From positions 1 through 64,000 of the forward strand of contig CALUSQ010000003.1 in assembly GCA_944323475.1 (NCBI GenBank): a stretch of DNA of 64,000 bases, in the 5' to 3' direction. The first letter of the stretch is position 1. Every line of letters starts with the position of its first letter. A program made the position numbers and the translations under genes. Positions 54,964-64,000 of the stretch are shown piece after piece. This DNA comes from Candidatus Gastranaerophilales bacterium. Lineage in GTDB: Bacteria; Cyanobacteriota; Vampirovibrionia; Gastranaerophilales; Gastranaerophilaceae. The notes beneath the pieces are model-generated. The model did no database searches. It saw nothing but the letters and a program-made list of their open reading frames with translations, and had not been told where the DNA came from.

Positions 54964-55923
54964 ATGTTTGAAAAATACAGAGTTGGTGTAGATATTGGCG
55001 GAACTAACGTAAAAATCGCATTAGTAAACAAAAAAGGTGAAATATCTCACCCAAAAACAGTGCCGACTCGTGCAGAAATGGGTTATGAATATACTATTGG
55101 TAATATTACACAATGTATAAAGGACTTGCTTGCCGAAGCAAAATTATCAACCAATGATATTGAAGGCATAGGCTTTGGCTTCCCCGGACAAATTGATTGT
55201 GATAAAGGGATTGTTAGAATATTACCCAATATCCCAGGATGGATCGATGTTCCAATTACAGAAATAATGCAAAAAGAATTTAACGTACCGGTCAAAGTTG
55301 ACAATGATGTACGCTGCATGGCTCTTGCTGAACTAAACTTCGGAGCAGGCACAGGCTGCAAAAACCTTGTTTGTATAACAGTCGGAACAGGTATAGGTTC
55401 AGGGCTGGTAATTAACGGAAAACTTGTCAGAGGTGCAAGCAATGCTGCAGGAGAAATCGGACATATAAAGCTCGAAATGCACAACGGACTAATTTGCGGT
55501 TGCGGTGACACAGGTTGTTTTGAAGCTTATGCTTCAGGCCCTGCTATCGTAGCAATGGCAAAAGATTATGTCAGAGGCGGCAAAAGTGCCAAATTTAGAG
55601 AAATTGCAGGTTCTACAGCAGCAATCACTCCTGCTATAGTATGCCAAGCAGCTCAAGAAGGTGATGTCGTTGCCAAAAAGATTTTTGAACGAATGGGTGA
55701 ATATCTTGGTATTGGCTTATCAAGTGTTGTTAACCTTTTAAACCCCGAAAAAATTGTAATCGGAGGTGGTGTAGCTGACGCAGGTGACATTCTTTTTGAA
55801 CCATTAAAAAGAACATTAAAAGACAGAGCAATGCCAATCCAAGGTGCTGCTGTTGAAGTAGTTCCTGCTCAGTTAGGTAATACGGCAGGTATTATCGGGG
55901 CAAGTTTGTTAATAGACAATTAG
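54964..55923 (+). CDS. ROK-family glucokinase
   Basis: 319 residues. VGVDIGGTNVKIALVNKKG is the ATP phosphate loop, ICGCGDTGCFEAYASG the ROK zinc motif, and NAAGEIGHIKLEMHNG the sugar site. It phosphorylates glucose (or another hexose) and would supply the GH57 glucan enzymes. GGGG precedes the ATG. Separate gene. Confidence 0.9.
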   Translation: MFEKYRVGVDIGGTNVKIALVNKKGEISHPKTVPTRAEMGYEYTIGNITQCIKDLLAEAKLSTNDIEGIGFGFPGQIDCDKGIVRILPNIPGWIDVPITEIMQKEFNVPVKVDNDVRCMALAELNFGAGTGCKNLVCITVGTGIGSGLVINGKLVRGASNAAGEIGHIKLEMHNGLICGCGDTGCFEAYASGPAIVAMAKDYVRGGKSAKFREIAGSTAAITPAIVCQAAQEGDVVAKKIFERMGEYLGIGLSSVVNLLNPEKIVIGGGVADAGDILFEPLKRTLKDRAMPIQGAAVEVVPAQLGNTAGIIGASLLIDN

Positions 55924-55970
55924 TCTTTAATATTAATAAAATCTTGTAAATTAAGTGGTAGAATTATGCT

Positions 55971-58900
55971 ATGAGTAATATTCTACAATGGCTTAAAAGT
56001 GAAAATAATCTCCAAAATCCATTGATTTTGGAAAAAATTAATGCGTTTTTAAGAAAAAAATGTACATTCACGCTTACTGGGCTAACCTCATTTTTAAGAT
56101 TACTTTTGCTTGCTCAAATTTCACAAGAAAAAAAATCTGTTTTTATTGTAAACACCGAGCAAAATGCGCTTAAATACAAACATGATTTGGAAAAACTTTT
56201 TAAAATAGATTCTGAAATTTTTCCTTATCAAGATATTTCTATTTATGACGACGTAAGTCCAAACTTATACAGATATTCAAAACAAATTGAAATTATTCAA
56301 AATATATCAAAAACAAATATATTGATTATTCCTATAAAATCTTTACTTGAAAAATTCCCAACAGAAAAATTTTTTAATGAAAATTCAATAAATATAAAAA
56401 TTGATGATGAGATTGATACGTCAAAAATTGCTCAAAAGTTAATAAATTTAGGATACAAAAGAGTTACAATGGTCTCCGATATAGGAGAATTTTCAATAAG
56501 AGGAGATATTATCGATGTCTTCTCTCTTAATCGTTATGCCTCTCGTATAGAGCTTTGGGGTGATACTGTCACTGACATAAGATACTTTGACAACAAAACA
56601 CAAAGAAGCGTAAAAAAAGTAAAAGAAACTACAATTTTACCTATATATAAATTTGTTTTCAACAAAGATAATATAGAATCTTTTAAAAATGAACTTATTA
56701 GTGCAACTGTCGGAGCAGAAGTCGATGAAAATGCTGACATAATAAAAGAAATGTTAGCTGAAACTCTTGAAAAAATCGATAATGAAAAATATTTTGAGGG
56801 TATAGAATATTTTCAATCTTACTTGAACAAAAAAACAAAAAATATTTTAGAACTTATACCGGATGATTTTGCATTAATCTTTGATGAATCATCAGAACTT
56901 TTTTCCAGATTTGCACAAATTGATGAAAATTACTCAAAGCAAATAGAAGAAAATACAAAAAAAGCACTTGCACTGCCTTTAAAAAACAAATGCCATACTC
57001 AATTTGAAGATTTTCAAAATGCAATTGCAAAATATGAAAAAATATACTTTGACAATTTTCTTGATACTGTTTCTGATTTTACAGAAGAATTTAACAGTAC
57101 CTTAATCCCAAGTTTTTCCTCAAAAATGGAAGAAATCCTTGCTTACATTGAAGAAAGAATTAAACAAGGCTACAAAATTGTAATAGCAACCGATTACACA
57201 AATCGTATAGAAGAGGTTTTATGTGATTTTGAAATACCATATTCAAAGTGTATAGAGAATCAAGCAGAAGTCTATATTACTGAAAACATTGCTCTTGGGG
57301 GTTCTTTAATAGAAGATTTTAAATTAGTGATTTTAACAGACAAAGAACTGTTTAACAAAAAATCAAAAGATATTACAACAAAAAAATCAAATTATCATAA
57401 GGAAAGTGCTGAATATATAGAGTCTATAAACGACATAAAAGAAGGTGAATATGTTGTTCATCAAGTACATGGAGTAGGCTTGTATAAAGGACTTTCCAAA
57501 CAAGAAATAGACGGTCAATTAAAAGACTATCTAACAATTGAATATGCTCAAGGTGACAAATTGCATATGCCTGCTGAACAGGTCAATCTTTTGGTGAGAT
57601 ACAGAGGCTCCGGTTCTGTTGCACCAAAACTTTCTCGTATGGGAGGCAATGACTGGAATATAACAAAAACTCGTGCCAAAAAAGCTATTGAAGAGATTGC
57701 AAAAGATTTGTTAAGACTTTATGCAAAAAGAGAAGTATCAGAAGGCATTGCTTTTGAACCGGATACAGTATGGCAATGCGAAATGGAAGAAGCTTTCGAG
57801 TTTACGGAAACACCTGATCAAATGAAAGCCATACAAGAAACAAAAGCTGACATGGAACTTTCAAAACCAATGGACAGACTCATATGTGCAGATGTTGGCT
57901 TTGGTAAAACAGAAATTGCTATAAGAGCAATTTTCAAAGCCGTAATGTCAGGAAAACAAGCTGCCGTGATTGTTCCGACAACTATTCTTGCAATGCAACA
58001 CTGGCAAACAATTTCAGAAAGATTCAAACCCTTCCCAGTTAAAGTTGAACTTTTATCCAGATTTAAATCAGCAAAAGAGCAAAAAGAAATTATAAAAAAA
58101 CTTATTAAAGGCGAAGTAGATGTAGTAATCGGAACACACAGACTTCTTCAAGATGATGTCGTATTCAAAGATTTAGGACTTCTTGTAATTGATGAAGAAC
58201 ACAGATTCGGTGTTAAACACAAAGAAAAACTAAAAATGATGAGAAAAAACATCGATATTTTGAGTATGTCTGCAACACCTATACCAAGAACTCTTTACAT
58301 GTCTTTATCAGGAATCAAAAACATGTCTGTAATCAATACACCACCAATGAACAGACTCCCTATTAAAACACATGTTGGACAATATAATGAAACATACGTT
58401 AAAAATGCAATAAACCACGAAATAGAAAGAGACGGACAGGTATTTTTCTTATACAACAGAGTCGAAACAATCTATGAATTTGCAGCAGAGCTTCAAAAAA
58501 TTGTTCCAAATGCCAAAATAGCAGTAGCTCATGGTCAAATGGATGCAAAAACATTGGAAAATATTATGTTCGAATATGCAGAACACAAATATGACATTTT
58601 GCTTTGTACAACAATAATCGAATCAGGTCTTGATATACCAAATGCAAACACAATGATAATATATGATGCAGATAGATTTGGCTTGGCTCAATTATATCAA
58701 CTTAGAGGCCGTGTAGGTAGAAGCGAAAGACAAGCATATTGTTACTGTTTCTATCGTAATCCCCAAAAACTTACACATGAAGCTTTACAAAGACTAAACG
58801 CAATAAAAGAATTTTCAACTCTTGGCGGAGGATATCAAATAGCACTTCGAGATATAGAAATCAGAGGTGTCGGAAATATATTAGGAACAAAACAACACGG

Positions 58901-59477
58901 ACATATGACAAACGTTGGTTTTGACACATACTGTCAACTTTTGGAAGAAACAATAAATGAATTGCAAGAAACAGGTGAAAAACCTCAAACACCTGCAATT
59001 GTAGATATAAATGTTACAGCTTACATTCCTGATGAATGGGTAGGTTCAAAAGAACAAAAAATGATAGAATACAAAAGACTTGCAGATGTAAAAACTTTGG
59101 AAGAATTAGACCTAATCCATACTGAATGGATTGACAGATTCTCCAAAATACCCGACCCTGTTGAAAATCTTATAAAACTTATACACCTTAGACTGCTTGC
59201 AACGCAAGCTAAAATAACACTTATAAGAGAAACATCAGAAAACATAAGAATTTATATGCCATACAACAAAACAGAATGGAATATAATTGCATCAAGATTG
59301 GATAGAAATATTACAAAATATATAAAATACACTATTGCCCCAAAATCCTGCCAGGAGGGTAATTCCATCTTGCTTTTGAATAATGCTATTCTTAGTTTTA
59401 AAGAAGTATTTAACATCTTAAGCGATTTATTCTATTATATAAATAAAATCACTTATGAATATAAAAATCAGAATTAG
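55971..59477 (+). CDS. mfd: Transcription-repair coupling factor
   Basis: 1168 residues. The N-terminal UvrB-like homology and middle RNA polymerase-interacting (CarD-like) domain show GEYVVHQVHGVGLYKGL. Translocase motifs are DVGFGKTEIAIRA, IDEEHRFGVKHKE, SATPIPRTLYMSL and QLRGRVGRSERQAYCY. It removes stalled RNA polymerase and recruits UvrA. TAGAAT lies seven bases before the ATG and no Shine-Dalgarno is visible, so translation could be leaderless. Confidence 0.96.
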   Translation: MSNILQWLKSENNLQNPLILEKINAFLRKKCTFTLTGLTSFLRLLLLAQISQEKKSVFIVNTEQNALKYKHDLEKLFKIDSEIFPYQDISIYDDVSPNLYRYSKQIEIIQNISKTNILIIPIKSLLEKFPTEKFFNENSINIKIDDEIDTSKIAQKLINLGYKRVTMVSDIGEFSIRGDIIDVFSLNRYASRIELWGDTVTDIRYFDNKTQRSVKKVKETTILPIYKFVFNKDNIESFKNELISATVGAEVDENADIIKEMLAETLEKIDNEKYFEGIEYFQSYLNKKTKNILELIPDDFALIFDESSELFSRFAQIDENYSKQIEENTKKALALPLKNKCHTQFEDFQNAIAKYEKIYFDNFLDTVSDFTEEFNSTLIPSFSSKMEEILAYIEERIKQGYKIVIATDYTNRIEEVLCDFEIPYSKCIENQAEVYITENIALGGSLIEDFKLVILTDKELFNKKSKDITTKKSNYHKESAEYIESINDIKEGEYVVHQVHGVGLYKGLSKQEIDGQLKDYLTIEYAQGDKLHMPAEQVNLLVRYRGSGSVAPKLSRMGGNDWNITKTRAKKAIEEIAKDLLRLYAKREVSEGIAFEPDTVWQCEMEEAFEFTETPDQMKAIQETKADMELSKPMDRLICADVGFGKTEIAIRAIFKAVMSGKQAAVIVPTTILAMQHWQTISERFKPFPVKVELLSRFKSAKEQKEIIKKLIKGEVDVVIGTHRLLQDDVVFKDLGLLVIDEEHRFGVKHKEKLKMMRKNIDILSMSATPIPRTLYMSLSGIKNMSVINTPPMNRLPIKTHVGQYNETYVKNAINHEIERDGQVFFLYNRVETIYEFAAELQKIVPNAKIAVAHGQMDAKTLENIMFEYAEHKYDILLCTTIIESGLDIPNANTMIIYDADRFGLAQLYQLRGRVGRSERQAYCYCFYRNPQKLTHEALQRLNAIKEFSTLGGGYQIALRDIEIRGVGNILGTKQHGHMTNVGFDTYCQLLEETINELQETGEKPQTPAIVDINVTAYIPDEWVGSKEQKMIEYKRLADVKTLEELDLIHTEWIDRFSKIPDPVENLIKLIHLRLLATQAKITLIRETSENIRIYMPYNKTEWNIIASRLDRNITKYIKYTIAPKSCQEGNSILLLNNAILSFKEVFNILSDLFYYINKITYEYKNQN

Positions 59478-59502
59478 AAACAATCAACAAGGAGTTATAA
59501 AG

Positions 59503-60636
59503 ATGAATAAACTAAAACTTTTCGCAACATTAATAATTGCCTCAATGTCTTTTATGCTTTGCGGGTGCGTAAACAAAAATGCAGTTGTAACAGTAAACGG
59601 TGATGCTATTACAAGAGCACAATATGAAAAATCTTTTGATGCAATTGCAGACAACTCTATGTTTGCTCAAATGGGCATAGATTTGAAAAAAGACGAAAAT
59701 AGTTTTCTTCATTTAATGTTAAAAGAAAGAGTAATAAATGAACTCGTTATAAAAAAATTAATTGATCAAGAAGTATCGAAACGTAAAATAAAAATATCAA
59801 AAGATGATATGGATAAACAACTTAAAACTATTATTGATAAAGTAGGTTCAAAAGAAAAATTTAATGCTTTGTTAAAAGAAAATGGTGTAACAACTGCTCA
59901 ATTTAGAAAAGATTTGGCTGACGAAGTCAAAATGCAAAAGCTTGTTGATTCTTTGGCAGTAATTTCTATTAGCGACAAAGATGCATTAAAATTCTATAAT
60001 GATAATCAAGACAAATTCAAAAATCCTGATAGAGTAAGAGCTTCTCATATTCTTGTTAGTGCAAATCCGGAAGAATTAAAAGCAAAAATTGCAGAAACTC
60101 CTGAAGGTAAAAAGCTTTCTGCTGCTGAATTGGATGCATCAGTAGAAAAAGCAATGGCAGAAAAAAAAGCTCAAGCAGAAAAATTACTCACTGAAGTAAA
60201 AAAGAATAAATCAGAATTTGCAAAAATAGCAAGAGAAAATTCCGATGACCCAGCAAGTGCAAAACAAGGTGGGGACTTGGGATTCTTTGCAAAAGAAGAA
60301 ATGGTCGAACCATTTTCAAAAGTTGCATTTACTTTAAAACCAAACGCAATAAGCGAAGTAATCCAAACACCTTACGGCTATCATATTATCCTTGTTACAG
60401 ACAGACAAAAAGCTGGTGTTGAACCATTTGAGAAAGTTAAAACAGAAATAAAAGAATTTTTAACAAATCAAGAAAAAGTTAAAGTATTACAACAATTTGT
60501 TGACACACTAAAAAATAATGCAAAAATTGAATATAATGATCCATCGTTCAATCCACAAAATATTCAAAAAGCATTGAAAGAACAAGCAAAAAATAATCCG
60601 GCTTTAATGGATAGCCAAAAATCAGCCAAAGAATAG
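59503..60636 (+). CDS. Parvulin-type peptidyl-prolyl isomerase lipoprotein
   Basis: About 377 residues from MNKLKLFATLI; AAGGAG lies eight bases upstream, so the ATG at 59503 is preferred over 59455. The lipobox LCGC places the lipidated Cys at residue 22. SurA-like helical N-terminus is followed by a parvulin domain (RVRASHILVSANPEELKAKI, DLGFFAKEEMVEPFSKVAF, TPYGYHIILVTDRQ). It folds outer-membrane or secreted proteins. An insert of about 50 residues splits the parvulin domain. Its start overlaps no gene after mfd. Confidence 0.92.
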   Translation: MNKLKLFATLIIASMSFMLCGCVNKNAVVTVNGDAITRAQYEKSFDAIADNSMFAQMGIDLKKDENSFLHLMLKERVINELVIKKLIDQEVSKRKIKISKDDMDKQLKTIIDKVGSKEKFNALLKENGVTTAQFRKDLADEVKMQKLVDSLAVISISDKDALKFYNDNQDKFKNPDRVRASHILVSANPEELKAKIAETPEGKKLSAAELDASVEKAMAEKKAQAEKLLTEVKKNKSEFAKIARENSDDPASAKQGGDLGFFAKEEMVEPFSKVAFTLKPNAISEVIQTPYGYHIILVTDRQKAGVEPFEKVKTEIKEFLTNQEKVKVLQQFVDTLKNNAKIEYNDPSFNPQNIQKALKEQAKNNPALMDSQKSAKE

Positions 60637-60655
60637 TTTATGAAAAGGAATATAT

Positions 60656-61666
60656 ATGGATAAAACCTTAAAGAAAAAACTCTTTGACCTTATGGACAAA
60701 TTCAACGAATCAAAAATCCTAGTCGTAGGAGATGTGATTCTTGATGAGTACCTCTGGGGGTTGGCAAATAGACTATCTCCAGAAGCTCCTGTGCCAGTGC
60801 TTGAAGTAAAAAGAAAAACATATCTTTTGGGTGGTGCAGCTAACGTTGCAAATAACATTGCAGCAATGGGTGCAAAAGCAATGCTGTGTGGAGTTATTGG
60901 CGATGATTTGTATAGCAATGTTGTTTTGGACTTATTGAAAAATAATAAAGTAAATACAGATTTTATTATAAAAGACAAAACAAGACCTACTACTGTTAAA
61001 ACAAGACTCATTGCACAAAATAATCGACATCTTGCTCGTGTTGACAGTGAATCTCTAGATTTAATAAGCGATGATATTTCAAAACAAATATTTGGTTATG
61101 TTGAAAAAGTCATTGATGATATAGATTTGATTATACTTTCTGATTATATTATTAGCGTGTTATCTTCAAACCTTATAAAAGATATCGTAAAATTGGCAAA
61201 TCGCCATGACAAAATTGTTTTGATGGACCCTAAAGGACAAGACTTCTCAAAATATGAAGGAGTAGACATTCTTGTACCAAATATTGAAGAAGCTTTAATT
61301 GCAACAAAATCATCAAAAACAAAACCTATCAAAAAAATTGCAGAAGCACTAAGAAAAATTGCCGATAAAGTAATAATCACTAAAAGTTCAAAAGGTGTAT
61401 ACTATTTCGATGGTGCTGATGAGATTAACCTCGATGCTTTCCCAACAGAAGTCGTTGATGCTACAGGTGCCGGTGGTTCTTTTGTAGCTTTTCTCGGTTT
61501 AGGTCTTGTAGGCTCAAAATTTGATTACAACGTTGCACTACCTTTGGCAAACTATGCCGCTGCAGCTGCAGTAAGAAAAGTTGGAACATTCGCTATAAAA
61601 CCTGTTCAACTTAAAGAAATAATCGATGTAGCATACAATAATGCAGGTGCTGCTATAGGAAAATAA
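60656..61666 (+). CDS. rfaE1: D-glycero-beta-D-manno-heptose-7-phosphate kinase
   Basis: 336 residues, PfkB/ribokinase family. GDVILDEYLWG and LGGAANVANNIAAMGAKAML are sugar-site motifs; DATGAGGSFVAFLGLGL is the ATP/catalytic motif with GAGG for GAGD. Usually fused to the adenylyltransferase in HldE; here separate genes, one base apart. It makes ADP-heptose precursors for lipopolysaccharide. Confidence 0.9.
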   Translation: MDKTLKKKLFDLMDKFNESKILVVGDVILDEYLWGLANRLSPEAPVPVLEVKRKTYLLGGAANVANNIAAMGAKAMLCGVIGDDLYSNVVLDLLKNNKVNTDFIIKDKTRPTTVKTRLIAQNNRHLARVDSESLDLISDDISKQIFGYVEKVIDDIDLIILSDYIISVLSSNLIKDIVKLANRHDKIVLMDPKGQDFSKYEGVDILVPNIEEALIATKSSKTKPIKKIAEALRKIADKVIITKSSKGVYYFDGADEINLDAFPTEVVDATGAGGSFVAFLGLGLVGSKFDYNVALPLANYAAAAAVRKVGTFAIKPVQLKEIIDVAYNNAGAAIGK

Positions 61667-61667
61667 A

Positions 61668-62144
61668 ATGGGACAACTTGTTAAAAGAGAAGATTTACAA
61701 AAATTACTAAACGACTTAAGAATCCAAAATAAAAAAATTGTCACAACAAATGGTTGCTTTGACATATTACATGTAGGACATGTTCGTTATCTTCAAAAAA
61801 CAAAAACTTTTGCAGATGTAATGATTGTCTGTTTGAACTCTGATATTTCCGTAAAAAAAATAAAAGGTCCTGATAGACCAATAAACAATGAAGATGATCG
61901 TGCAGAAATTCTTTGTGCGTTAGAATGTGTTGATTATGTAGTTATGTTCGATGAATCTTCACCGGAAAATCTTTTGTGTGAAATAAAACCTGATGTACAT
62001 ACAAAAGGTGCTGACTATACAATAGAAACACTTCCGGAGGCAAAATCTATCATTGCAAACGGAGGAAGAATTGAATTTATCAGTTTTGTTGAAGGTAAAT
62101 CAACAACAAATGTCATAAAAAAAATTGGTGCACAAACTCACTAG
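61668..62144 (+). CDS. rfaE2: D-glycero-beta-D-manno-heptose 1-phosphate adenylyltransferase
   Basis: 158 residues. TTNGCFDILHVGHVRYLQKTK is the nucleotidyltransferase HIGH-type motif, followed by GPDRPINNEDDRAEILCALECVDYVV. It completes ADP-heptose with the kinase gene just upstream. ADP-heptose implies an LPS inner core, in line with the Mla genes. Confidence 0.93.
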   Translation: MGQLVKREDLQKLLNDLRIQNKKIVTTNGCFDILHVGHVRYLQKTKTFADVMIVCLNSDISVKKIKGPDRPINNEDDRAEILCALECVDYVVMFDESSPENLLCEIKPDVHTKGADYTIETLPEAKSIIANGGRIEFISFVEGKSTTNVIKKIGAQTH

Positions 62145-62167
62145 AATAAAATAATTATAAAAATTAT

Positions 62168-62201
62168 AAAAAAACCGCTTTCAGTTTTGAAAGCGGTTTT
62201 T
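62168..62201. terminator. Bidirectional terminator between rfaE2 and rpoC
   Basis: Twelve-base-pair stem AAAACCGCTTTC/GAAAGCGGTTTT (62171-62182 with 62189-62200), six-base loop, flanked by A and T runs. Confidence 0.85.
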
Positions 62202-62220
62202 ATATGTTGAATAAAATAAA

Positions 62221-64000
62221 TTATTCATCAATTGTAAAATCAGGAGCACCAAACATGCCCTCAATTTCTTCAAGAATTGCAGAAGGTTTGCGAGCATTGT
62301 TCTTGGCTGCTGCTCTTCTTTGAGCTTCTTTGTCTTTTTCTTCTGAAGCATTAGTTAAGTGGTAATAACCGGTACCCGCAGGAATCAATCTACCAATAAT
62401 TACGTTTTCTTTAAGACCTCTTAACAAGTCTTTTTTACCGTCAACTGCTGCTTCAGTAAGAATTCTAGTAGTTTCTTGGAATGAAGCTGCTGAAATAAAG
62501 CTTTCAGTGTTCAAAGAAGCTTTTGTAATACCTAGCAATACAGGTTCATAAGTAGCAGGCTGGCCGCCGGCTTCTTCTACAGCTTGATTTTCAAGTTCAA
62601 GTGACTGAATTTCTACAAGTTCACCTGGTAAAAGTTTTGTATCACCTGAATCAACTACTTTAACTTTTTTAGTCATTTGACGAACAATAATTTCAACGTG
62701 TTTGTCAGCAATTTCTACACCTTGAGAGCGATATACTCTTTGAACTTCATCAACAAGATATTGTTGAGCAGCTTCAATACCGTTCAATCTGATAACATCA
62801 TGCGGATTCAAAGGACCGCTTGTTAATGGCTGACCAACATGAATTTGTTGTTTGTCTTGAACAATGATATTTGAATCTATAGGATATTTGATTTCTGTTC
62901 TACCATTTTCATTGACTAAATACAATCTTGGTACATCATCTTCAATTTCAATCTCAGCAACAGCATCGTATTCTGCAAGAATAGCAGAGTCTTTTGGTTT
63001 TCTACCTTCAAGAAGTTCTTCTACTCTCGGAAGACCTTGTACGATATCACCCGTTTTTTGTCTTTCAAATACAAGGTTTGCTAACATATCACCTCTGAGT
63101 ACCAAAGATCCTGAGTCAACCTGCAACATTGTACCAGGACTGATTAAGTAAGGACGACCTATGCGGACTGTCACAGAATCTTTTGTAACTGCAACAACTT
63201 TACCTGATGTAGGAGTTGTTTCGCCACTTTCAGAAATGACTCCGTCTCGTCTTACAAAATCACCTTCTTTTACTACAGGTTTTGTTTTAAGCTTAATTGT
63301 TTTCTCTACATTATCAGAGATTAACAACAACCTTCTCAAATCTTCTTTATCAGATTTGATACTAGCAACACCATCATTTACAGCAAGAACTTGAGTTTTT
63401 GCAACAGGTTCTTTTGGAGCAATTACCTGACCATCTTCTACAAGAAGTTCTGTTTGCAATGATGCTTTATTCGTACCTTCAACTTCACGTCTAACAATTA
63501 AAGTTTCAAGTACAACAACCTTCAATGCATTATCTTTAGTCATTTCAACCATACCTTTGAGGTGGCTCAAATAACCTTGCATTTGAAGTACCAAACTGGT
63601 TCTGGTTAATGTAGAACCATCAAGATTTCTAACTCTTGCTCCATCTTTGTATTGTAATTGAGTAACAGGAACTATGCTGATAGCTTCATCCGTACTTTCA
63701 AATTCAATACTTACAGATTTAGGCTTAATATCAAATTGTTGTACTGGTCTGATAAGAATTTGTACAGGTTTGTTAGCAATAGATTCTTCATCTAAAGATG
63801 TAACATCTATTTCTTCTTCTAAATCATCGATAGCAAGATTGTCATCTTCTGATTCAAGAATAGTTACGATAGAAGTTTGTTTAGCTTTTATTTTTCCGGC
63901 AATTACCGTACCAGCTTCAACAACTTCACCTTCTTCAACTTTAAGATCACCAATTGAATCCAATGTATGAATTTCACCCGGTCTTACAACAACTTCGTGA
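62221..64000 (-). CDS. rpoC: RNA polymerase beta' subunit, C-terminal part (cut by window edge)
   Basis: The reverse-strand frame is open to the window end (about 592 residues visible, opening HEVVVRPGEIHTL), so the gene starts beyond 64000. Conserved beta' C-terminus: GLPRVEELLEGRKPKDSAILAE, EIIVRQMTKKVKVVDSGDTKLLPGELV and ITKASLNTESFISAASFQETTRILTEAAVDGKKDLLRGLKENVIIGRLIPAGTG. Upstream segments (about 63000-63900) contain sandwich-barrel-hybrid-like motifs (KVEEGEVVEAGTVIAGKI). Whether the gene is split (rpoC1/rpoC2) as in cyanobacteria cannot be seen here. Confidence 0.95.
   Translation of the reverse strand, partial: HEVVVRPGEIHTLDSIGDLKVEEGEVVEAGTVIAGKIKAKQTSIVTILESEDDNLAIDDLEEEIDVTSLDEESIANKPVQILIRPVQQFDIKPKSVSIEFESTDEAISIVPVTQLQYKDGARVRNLDGSTLTRTSLVLQMQGYLSHLKGMVEMTKDNALKVVVLETLIVRREVEGTNKASLQTELLVEDGQVIAPKEPVAKTQVLAVNDGVASIKSDKEDLRRLLLISDNVEKTIKLKTKPVVKEGDFVRRDGVISESGETTPTSGKVVAVTKDSVTVRIGRPYLISPGTMLQVDSGSLVLRGDMLANLVFERQKTGDIVQGLPRVEELLEGRKPKDSAILAEYDAVAEIEIEDDVPRLYLVNENGRTEIKYPIDSNIIVQDKQQIHVGQPLTSGPLNPHDVIRLNGIEAAQQYLVDEVQRVYRSQGVEIADKHVEIIVRQMTKKVKVVDSGDTKLLPGELVEIQSLELENQAVEEAGGQPATYEPVLLGITKASLNTESFISAASFQETTRILTEAAVDGKKDLLRGLKENVIIGRLIPAGTGYYHLTNASEEKDKEAQRRAAAKNNARKPSAILEEIEGMFGAPDFTIDE

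Noticed and set aside
61361..61368. Exact GCCGATAA as another sigma-28 promoter
   Set aside because: Lies inside rfaE1 coding sequence with no -35 box.

Overview
The window is AT-rich bacterial DNA with a dense, largely operonic gene layout, short intergenic gaps and no tRNA, rRNA, CRISPR array, prophage or insertion sequence that I could find. The gene content points to a Gram-negative, anaerobic or fermentative, flagellated bacterium. It has heptose and lipid-transport genes, a B12-dependent ribonucleotide reductase, a four-subunit 2-oxoacid:ferredoxin oxidoreductase and parts of a flagellar export apparatus. Two GH57 glucan enzymes of cyanobacterial flavour, and proteins opening with an Asn-rich stretch and an FKG motif, make a non-photosynthetic relative of cyanobacteria (gut Gastranaerophilales/Melainabacteria) my best guess. 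That placement is inference from gene content, not a phylogeny.

Layout. 1-4.3 kb (minus): an export/basal-body operon fliF - FliG-sized protein - fliH - flhA (cut by the window edge). 4.5-6.6 kb (minus): an exported alpha/beta-hydrolase lacking its catalytic residues, and a GAF + degenerate HD-GYP protein preceded by a near-perfect sigma-28 promoter. 6.8-10.7 kb: a Cys-rich Spy-like exported protein, nrdJ and an unknown protein. 10.7 kb: a candidate small RNA (copy A). 11-13.8 kb (minus): holB, holA and a short flagellin. 13.9-18.1 kb (plus): murC-murB-ddl-ftsQ. 18.1-23.1 kb (minus): a 2-hydroxyacyl-CoA dehydratase/activase-like protein, then fliP-fliQ-fliR-flhB (first flhB) and an exported protein. 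23.3 kb: the second copy (B) of the small RNA. 23.4-27 kb: cdd, an exported CsgG-like protein, murA and a small duplicated protein. 27-30.5 kb (minus): korDABC-punA. 30.6-39.6 kb (minus): a GH57/DUF3536 protein, an exported OB-like protein, cysS-coaE-membrane pair, and a large unknown membrane protein. 39.8-48.9 kb: secA, a GH57 branching enzyme, an Mla-type lipid ABC transporter and a DHH phosphoesterase. 48.9-51.7 kb (plus): second flhB - FliA-like sigma - histidine kinase. 51.7-64 kb: a membrane protein, a TSCPD protein, a TPR protein, asnS, a ROK glucokinase, mfd, a parvulin lipoprotein, split rfaE1/rfaE2, and the 3' end of rpoC.

How they fit together. Flagellar export genes are scattered over at least four loci: fliF-flhA, fliPQR-flhB, flhB2-sigma-kinase and flagellin. 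The sigma-28-like factor at 50.0 kb and a sigma-28-type promoter at 6.63 kb suggest a regulon that includes the degenerate HD-GYP protein. Envelope genes (mur, ddl, ftsQ, Mla, rfaE, PPIase) form the other theme. The most novel item is a pair of related intergenic elements, one on each strand. They share a 51-nt promoter/5' block, a central pyrimidine-A tandem-repeat tract, a covarying hairpin and an intrinsic terminator, and look like two members of an undescribed small-RNA family.
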